Origin: Ursus arctos
Lineage: Eukaryota; Chordata; Mammalia; Carnivora; Ursidae
Assembly (NCBI RefSeq): GCF_023065955.2
Contig: NW_026622919.1
Location: 6,088,501 to 6,152,500, forward strand
Direction of reading: 5' to 3'
Length of the DNA: 64,000 nucleotides
A program made the translations under genes and the position numbers. Shown in pieces: positions 59,101-64,000 of this stretch. Within the stretch, counting starts at the first letter, position 1, and every line of letters begins with the position of its first letter. The notes below the pieces were generated by a model, which was not told the DNA's origin, searched no databases, and saw only the letters and a list, made by a program, of their open reading frames with translations.

Positions 59101-62100
59101 CACCACCCGGAAGGACGCCTGCGATCGTGCTGGGCTGCTAGACCCACAGACGGAAGCCTGCATTCTGACCCTGACCCACCACTAACCAGCTGAGGGGGGT
59201 GGTCTATGCCTCAGTCTCCTCATCAGTGAAATGAAGGGTTTGCAGTGCCTTTCAAGCTCTCACAGTCCACAATCCTAAGAATAGGGAACTCCTCTGTTCT
59301 CTTCTAGAATCTGACAGCCTTGGTTTTCCCTCCCAGGCTGGCACTCTTTAAACCTTTGGCCAACCTGCTCATCCTTCCTACGCCTCAGACTCCTTATGGA
59401 AAATGGAGGTTCTGAGCACACCTAACATTTAGTGTGTCTCAGAGTCAAAGGCGACAAAGCACAAAACCCAGTACCTGGCACACAGAGGGTGGTCTATAAA
59501 CGCTAGCTATTCCTACAAGTCCTTCTAAGCCCCAGAGCACCAGCTCTGTAACTGCGGCGCCCGTGCACACATTAGAGCTGGCTCCCTTCACCGAATGCTA
59601 CCCGGACACTTGATGGGAGGCTACTGATCGACCTTCATATTTTTCCTATCAGCCAATGATGTTTTTCCAAAAGGAAAGAATCCCTAAAGCATGTGGGTGG
59701 TTCTCTTGAAGGACAGAATGTCATCCCACCTCACCTCTTTGGGAGATGAGGGAACTGTTTATCCTCAAAAGGGCCCGAACACCAGTCCCTTGGGGGGAGG
59801 CCTAGGGGATCCAGCAGCTGCAGACACTTTGTCTCATTTAATTCTCTCAACAATTCTGTGAGGCAGGTACTGACGCTGCCCCACCTGACAGATGACGGAG
59901 AAAGGAAATCACATGCCCGGGAGAGCGAGGACTTGAACCCAGACCTGCCTGACCCTAAAGCCCAGCTCTTATCAAACTCGCTAGGCTCCTTGCCAACCAA
60001 CAGACGCTGGTTTTGGTTATGCGAGCCCGAGGTAATCTAAGCCAGCTCTCCTCTCTGCCCTTACTCCAGAACCAATCCCACTCAGAGCTACAGCACCGAG
60101 TCCTGGCCAGTACTCTGCACCTTCTGGGCCCTTCCCTGGCCTTCCCCAGAGATAAGCGAAGCTGAGCTCTGCCGTCTGGAGATACAATTTCAGGATTGCC
60201 ACCAGAGATGAAAGAGCTGAAGCTACAAAGCACAGCATGGAGCCTGTTAGCCAAATAAGCACCTGCCAGTGCTTCCCATTCAGGGCTGGTGACATGAAGA
60301 GAAAAGGGAATGACAGCAGTAACAAAATATGCATCTAAGTACGACTGGAACCCTCCTGGTAAGTCATGCACAATAAATACAAGAGAAATTTACTCTGCAG
60401 ACAATCCCATGGAGGGATTCAATGCTGAGAAAGCGACGACACTGGGGATCAGGAACCTTGTGCTGGTGGAAGGAGAGGAAGAGAAAATGAGGAAAAGTGG
60501 CAGGGAAAAAGGAAAACTGGTGATAAGGATACTAAGAAAGTGACCAACCAGGCCAAGTACCTTCATGGAGACACAGCCACGCATACACCCACTTCTGCTC
60601 CCTACAACAGGCCTGCGACGTAGGGCAAGCACAGGTGAGGAGAGGAGTCTCAGAGAAGGGACAGACAGATCTTGTCCACAAGAATCAGCTAGGAAGAGGA
60701 GAAGCTGGGACCGCGGGCTCTGGGTCCGGGGCTGGGTCACCCACTCTGGGAAGCTGCCCAGGAGAACAAGAACCCAGGCCAGGCCCAAGTCTCCAGCTCA
60801 GCCGACCAGAGTCTTAGAGTGCTCTTGCCCTGAGCAAGTTACTTCCTGATCCTGCAAAAACCTTTTGTGGGGGACTGCTTTTTTTTTTTTATTTAAAGAT
60901 TTTATTTATTTATTTGACAGAGAGAGAGGCAGCGAGAGAGGGAACACGAGCAGGGGGAGTGGGAGAGGGAGAAGCAGGTTTCCCGTTGAGCAGGGAGCCC
61001 AATGTGGGGCTCGATCCCAGAACGCTGGGATCATGACCTGAGCCAAAGGCAGACGCTTAACGACTGAGTCACCCAGGCGCCCCTGGACTGCTCCTTTTAT
61101 ACAAGTTTTCTCCAGTCCAAAGTTTGAGTTGGAGGAGCTCTGTCACTCCTAGGTGGAGGTTATGCTTCCCATGGGCCACTGTCACCACTCAGATGGCAGA
61201 AGCTGGGGAGCAGAGGGAGGGGATGGAGGACTTACACAGAGGAAAATCTTGAAGTGACCGATGGTTTAGGATATTTATTTAGCATAATGATCTTCCAGAG
61301 GGCCTCAGTCTGGCCCTCTCCACAGGATGAAGAGTCCAGGGAGCCCACCAGAGCCCATCCTCCTTTCTCCCATACCTGGAGCTGCAGGCCCGGAACCTGC
61401 TCGCACAGCTGCATGGGCCTCATTTCTGGGTCCTGACTCCCACGGGTGAACTCTGCTGTTGATGTGTGCAACCCCACTGCTGTGTGTACACTCCTAAGTC
61501 CAAGGAGCGGCCACAGGGCAGGCATGAATACACCCAGCATGTCCACACACATGGGTGAGATCTATTGTGGTGTGAAGAGGAGGGATGCCCCAGCCACCCC
61601 AAATAGTAGAGGCCAGCCTGGATAGTCTTGTTTTTGTTTTTTTTTAAGATTTTATTTATTTATCTGAGATAGAGAGTGTGTGAGCACATGAACTGGGGGA
61701 GTGGCAGAGGAAGAGGGAGAAGCAGACTCCCCACTGAGCAGGACCCTGGGATCATGACCCGAGCGAAGGCAGCCACATAACTGACTGAACCACCCAGATG
61801 CCCCTGCCTGGATGGTCTTTCAAAATTTTACAACACACCTACCTGATGTATTCGGTGCCAAAAAAAAAAAAAAAAACGGTGTTAGTTCATTCTATCAAGG
61901 CCTTCAATCTAACTTAGGTTCCAGGAAATAAAGGAGAAAGAGAAACAAGCTAAATGACACCAGAAAGAGGCAACCGGACAATCAGGAAAAAATTAGGAAG
62001 GTGGGAAATTCTGCAGAACTGGTCTGGATCCTTCAACAATTAGCGTCATGAAAAGAGACTACTAATGGTTAAAAGAAATAATTTATGGGCGCCTGGGTGG

Positions 62101-63951
62101 CTCAATTGGTTAAACGACTGCCTTTGGCTCAGGTCACGATCCTGGAGTCCCAGGATCCATTGCCACACCAGGCTCCCTGCTCAGCAGGGAGTCTGCTTCT
62201 CCCTCTGATCCTTCCCCCTCTCATGCTCTCTCTCTCTTATTCTCTTTCTTTCAAATAAATAAAATCTTTAAAAAAAGAGAGAGAGAGAGAGATAATTTAT
62301 GTAGTGCCTTCCTTCCAGAGAATACAATATGGAAAGAGGAAGACAGAATAACTTGACAGTGGAGAACCTGACCAACACCAACCACCTCAGCCGGGTGATC
62401 GAGGCCATGATCAACAGTGAGATGTCATGCTGACAGCACGACTCCATGACATGATGTGGTGAAACTGCACTTACTTCTGTGGCAGTCCTCCCGCTAAAAC
62501 CCACAACAAGAAAAAGGCATCAGACAAATCCCAGTTAAGGGACAGTCTACAAAATACCTGACCAGTACTCCTTGAAACCACCAATGTCATCCAAAAAAGA
62601 GTAAGTCTAAGAAACTGGCATAGTCCAGAGAAGCCCAAGATGTGACAACTAAAAGTAATATAGTATCCTGGATGGGATCCTGGAATAGTAAAACGGTATT
62701 AGGAAAAAACTAAGGAAATGAATCAAGTGTGGACTTTTAATAATAATGTATCAAAGAACCTGGGTAGTTCAGCTGGTTAAATGTCTGCTCAGGTCATGAT
62801 CTCAGGGTCCTGGGCTCAAGCCCAGCATTGGGCTCCCTGCTCAGCGGGGAGCCTACTTCTCCCTCTCCCTCTGCCGCTCCCCCTGCTTGTGCTCTCTCTC
62901 TCTCTCATTCTAATAAATAAATAAAATCTTTTTTTTTTAAAGATTTTATTTATTTATTCAACAGAGATAGAGACAGCCAGCGAGAGAAGGAACACAGCAG
63001 GGGGAGTGGGAGATGAAGAAGCAGGCTCATAGCAGAGGAGCCTGATGTGGGGCTCGATCCCATAACGCTGGGATCACGCCCTGAGCCGAAGGCAGACGCT
63101 TAACCGCTGTGCCACCCAGGCGCCCCAAAATCTTAAAAAAATATATTGGGCTTATTAATTCTAATAAATGTACCATACTAATGTAAGTGGTTAATAATAG
63201 AGAAACTGGGCATGGCACATATGGGGACTCTCTGTATTATCCTCGCAATTTTTCTAAAACTGTTCTAAAATACAAAGCTCATGGGGGTGCCTGGCTGGCT
63301 CAGTCGGTACAGCATGCAACTTTTTTTTTTTTTTTAAAGAGACAGAGCACATGAAGGGGGTGTCAAGAATCTCAAGCAGGCTCCACACCCAGCATAGAGC
63401 CTGACATGCAGAGCCTCACTTGGGGCTCCAGCTCCCCCAACTCGTGCTATCTCTCTCAAATAAAATCTTTAAAACTTTTAAAAAATAAAACCAGCATTCT
63501 ATAATTTTTTTTCCCTCCAAGTGGCTTCAATCCATTCCCTCATTTATGATCTCATCTCTCAGTAGGAGGAAAGGCAGACATGCAGAGGGAGTCCTGCGCA
63601 TTAGTTCCAGAACCGACTCAAACTGGCTGTGACCCGGGACAATGTGTGAACCAAAGAGGTGGCACAGACAGGGCTGGCACAGACATCGGGAAGATCTGCC
63701 TTCTCAACAGAGGGACTGCCTAAAAGATCCCTTTCCCAGTGACTGACCTTAAAATCACTTACTTCACCAAGTCAAACAGGTAACTGGGAGACCTGCCCCA
63801 TCCTTACCAATTGCAAACTCCACCAGGGTTTCATTCTCCTCCGACAGGGAATCTAGGAATAAATCGAGGACCTGCAGCTGCCGCAGATACGGGTAGTTAC
63901 TGGGATCATAGGCGAAGTTGGCGAGGTTGGCCAGTACTTGCTCCTTGGCGT
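49829..63951 (-). CDS. ARMC7: ARMC7, armadillo repeat-containing protein 7 (exons 2 and 3; exon 1 outside window)
   Basis: Two coding exons join on the minus strand: 63951-63808 and 50190-49829, with consistent phases (GT-AG). They encode [20 protein letters not shown] through VEFAIG, then [16 protein letters not shown] to the end [16 protein letters not shown] and TGA. If the missing exon 1 has the human length of about 30 residues, the whole protein is 198 residues, the human size. Armadillo repeats form helical scaffolds for protein contacts; ARMC7 is small, made largely of such repeats, and has been linked to the spliceosome, but its exact role is little known. The sequence is undamaged and closely follows human ARMC7 as recalled. 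The 13.6-kb intron between the exons is filled with repeats. Confidence 0.95.
50446..50492 (+). repeat. A-run followed by CA microsatellite
   Basis: A12 at about 50442-50454 and (CA)10 at about 50457-50478, in ARMC7 intron 2. Confidence 0.92.
50527..50712 (+). mobile_element. CAN-SINE
   Basis: GGGGTGCCTAGGTGGCTCAG to GAATGAATAAAATCTAAATA; its tail grew into the following microsatellite. Confidence 0.94.
50703..50741 (+). repeat. AAAT then AATT microsatellite
   Basis: Several AAAT units turn into AATT units, an expansion of the SINE tail. Confidence 0.92.
50750..50860 (+). mobile_element. L1 3' end fragment
   Basis: CATGCCAAAACTTATCAAAC and TATATATCAATTATTTCATA resemble the L1 terminal region. 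Confidence 0.65.
51240..51660 (+). mobile_element. L2 fragment
   Basis: CTGAGGTCTTCATGGCCCTG, CACCTGGTCTGGTCCTTCTC and AACCACCTGGCAGG fit a diverged L2 3' region. Confidence 0.6.
52100..52200 (-). mobile_element. MIR fragment
   Basis: ATCACCCCGATTTTAGTGGA then GTTGAGTAAGTCGTCCAAAG, the reversed MIR order. Confidence 0.55.
53030..53240 (+). mobile_element. L2 fragment
   Basis: GAGAGCCTTCCACGACCACC and ATATAGCAGATGCTCAATAA are the L2 3' end. Confidence 0.75.
53431..53638 (-). mobile_element. CAN-SINE
   Basis: Flanks GAAAGGGATTT and GAAAAGGATTT. An extra GCACGCACATGTGCATGAGC lies in the body. Confidence 0.92.
53640..54825 (+). mobile_element. L1 3' portion, interrupted by SINE sequence
   Basis: CCTATGACTCAGCAATTACA, GATTCCACTAAGACGAAG and the terminal CTGAAACTAATATTTCACTG belong to L1 ORF2 end and 3' UTR. 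A composite SINE splits it at 54342-54556. Confidence 0.85.
54342..54556 (+). mobile_element. Composite SINE: short CAN-SINE with an inverted fragment in its tail
   Basis: Forward head GACGCCGGGCTGGCTCAG (54345-54435), a reversed poly-T/GAGAGAGC body piece (54436-54530), then a forward tail AAAATAAAATCTTAAAAC. Confidence 0.85.
54829..55042 (+). mobile_element. CAN-SINE at the L1 end
   Basis: Target duplication AAATAAAAACTTA at 54816-54828 and 55043-55055, at the A-rich end of the L1. Confidence 0.95.
55305..55480 (-). mobile_element. MIR
   Basis: GGCTCAGAGAGGTTACGCAG and CAGGTCACATAGCAAGTAGG are the reversed MIR core. Confidence 0.8.
55740..56165 (+). mobile_element. Old L1 fragment
   Basis: ACTTCTGGGAACTTATGCTA, GCACATGGAAACAACCTGAA and ATGATGCTAAGTTAAAAAAA follow the L1 ORF2 end. 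Confidence 0.65.
56505..56617 (-). mobile_element. CAN-SINE, short form
   Basis: CAACGCGGGGCTCGAACTGA to GAGCCACCCAGGCACCCC. Confidence 0.92.
56870..57080 (-). mobile_element. MIR
   Basis: ATTTTACTGATGAAGAAACT and GAGGCTTAGAGAAACTGAAT, then AGTACTGGGATTCTAACTAG; reversed MIR. Confidence 0.82.
57161..57356 (+). mobile_element. CAN-SINE
   Basis: Head partly lost (GGGGGGTGGCTCAGTTAAGC); tail CAAATAAACAAATATTTTT. Confidence 0.91.
57415..57606 (+). mobile_element. CAN-SINE
   Basis: GGGGCAGCTGGGTGGCTCAG to AAATAAATAACATCTTAAAA. Confidence 0.94.
57640..57960 (-). mobile_element. Possible reversed LINE fragment
   Basis: AATGTAACTGCTGGGTCAGA and GACTGCTACAGATAATGCTG resemble reversed L1/L2 ORF2-end sequence. 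Weak. Confidence 0.4.
58595..58800 (+). mobile_element. MIR, diverged
   Basis: AGTTTGAGCCTTGGCTCTGC, then AACCTCACTGAGGAGTTGTT with TCCTCACACGTAAAGACAGC. Confidence 0.6.
59150..59285 (+). mobile_element. MIR
   Basis: ATGCCTCAGTCTCCTCATCA and GTGAAATGAAGGGTTTGCAG are the MIR core. Confidence 0.7.
59385..59520 (+). mobile_element. MIR 3' half
   Basis: CCTTATGGAAAATGGAGGTT and CAGTACCTGGCACACAGAGG. Confidence 0.65.
59825..59980 (-). mobile_element. MIR
   Basis: CTGACAGATGACGGAGAAAG and GAGGACTTGAACCCAGACCT, reversed MIR. Confidence 0.75.
60881..61083 (-). mobile_element. CAN-SINE
   Basis: Flanks GGGACTGCTTTT and GGACTGCTCCTTTT. Long form with GCAGCGAGAGAGGGAACACG. Confidence 0.95.
61631..61805 (-). 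mobile_element. CAN-SINE, internally shortened
   Basis: Target duplication GCCTGGATAGTCTT (61616-61629) and GCCTGGATGGTCTT (61806-61819). Confidence 0.94.
62097..62278 (+). mobile_element. CAN-SINE
   Basis: Flanks AAATAATTTATG and AGATAATTTATG; a GA run follows the tail. Confidence 0.94.
62753..63141 (+). mobile_element. CAN-SINE carrying another SINE in its tail
   Basis: Body 62753-62930, remainder of the tail 63127-63141. It sits inside the L1. Confidence 0.93.
62931..63126 (-). mobile_element. CAN-SINE inserted in the tail of the previous copy
   Basis: Duplication AAAATCTT at 62923-62930 and 63127-63134; opposite orientation to its host. Confidence 0.95.
63285..63480 (+). mobile_element. 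Composite SINE with inverted middle
   Basis: Forward short head GGGGTGCCTGGCTGGCTCAG, reversed poly-T/body piece from about 63325 to 63425, then forward TGCTATCTCTCTCAAATAAA and tail. Confidence 0.82.
63808..63951 (-). CDS. ARMC7: ARMC7 coding exon 2
   Basis: Read on the minus strand, the acceptor is CGCCGCAG and the donor GTAAGG. It encodes about 48 residues including [20 protein letters not shown] and [14 protein letters not shown]. Confidence 0.95.
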
Positions 63952-64000
63952 CTGCGGCGGAAAAGTGGCGCTGGAGCCAGGTCCGGGGCGGCTGTCACGG

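Larger units (their letters stand above)
62300..63280 (+). mobile_element. L1 3' UTR, interrupted by nested SINEs
   Basis: AAAATACCTGACCAGTACTC, CCTGGATGGGATCCTGGAAT and, after the SINEs, AATAAATGTACCATACTAAT and GGGACTCTCTGTATTATCCT form one old L1 3' end. Confidence 0.8.
50191..63807 (-). other. ARMC7: ARMC7 intron 2
   Basis: A 13.6-kb intron made largely of L1, L2, MIR and CAN-SINE copies. Stretches without recognised repeats include 52200-53000, 58100-58590 and 60000-60870. No other gene is seen inside. Confidence 0.85.

Overview
This is nuclear DNA of a placental mammal, and the repeats point to a carnivoran. There are more than 50 tRNA-derived CAN-SINEs, with a head reading like GGGGCGCCTGGGTGGCTCAG and a tail ending AATAAAATCTT. 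Their internal sequence differs from the dog and cat subfamilies as I remember them and looks like the arctoid type (bear, seal or mustelid). That species guess is inference. The genes are intact and sparse, separated by introns and intergenic DNA full of SINEs, L1, L2, MIR and old DNA transposons.

Four protein-coding genes are visible, and their order matches human 17q25.1. SUMO2 is on + (coding exons 7362-18181, complete, 95 aa). JPT1, formerly HN1, is on + (27966-43598, complete, 154 aa). NT5C is on + (46529-48205, complete, 211 aa from the first ATG). ARMC7 is on - (exon 3 at 49829-50190, exon 2 at 63808-63951, exon 1 beyond the right edge). Each gene start present in the window lies in a CpG island (about 7010-7900, 27780-28750 and 46100-46800).

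Layout: 1-7230 is intergenic, with SINEs, MER20, MER5A, L2 and MIR, a long unnamed ancient repeat, and a short duplicated segment just upstream of SUMO2. 7230-18780 is SUMO2; the intron between its exons 2 and 3 carries a reverse-oriented GCSH retropseudogene. 18780-27780 is intergenic and repeat-rich. 27780-44500 is JPT1, with an 8-kb first intron holding an antisense L1 tail, and a 19-nt coding microexon. 44500-46100 is unremarkable intergenic DNA. 46100-48420 is the compact NT5C gene with a minisatellite in intron 1. NT5C and ARMC7 converge, and their poly(A) signals lie 31-36 bases apart on opposite strands. 50191-63807 is the long ARMC7 intron 2.

The genes are not an operon and have unrelated cellular jobs: SUMO2 is a protein modifier, JPT1 a microtubule- and cell-cycle-linked protein, NT5C a cytosolic deoxynucleotidase and ARMC7 an armadillo-repeat protein. 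I found no unknown biological system. The items most worth a second look are the GCSH retrocopy, whose two rearrangements fall at likely exon junctions, the CCAAT/CHR arrangement at the JPT1 promoter, the NT5C minisatellite, the back-to-back poly(A) signals, and several nested or fold-back SINE structures.
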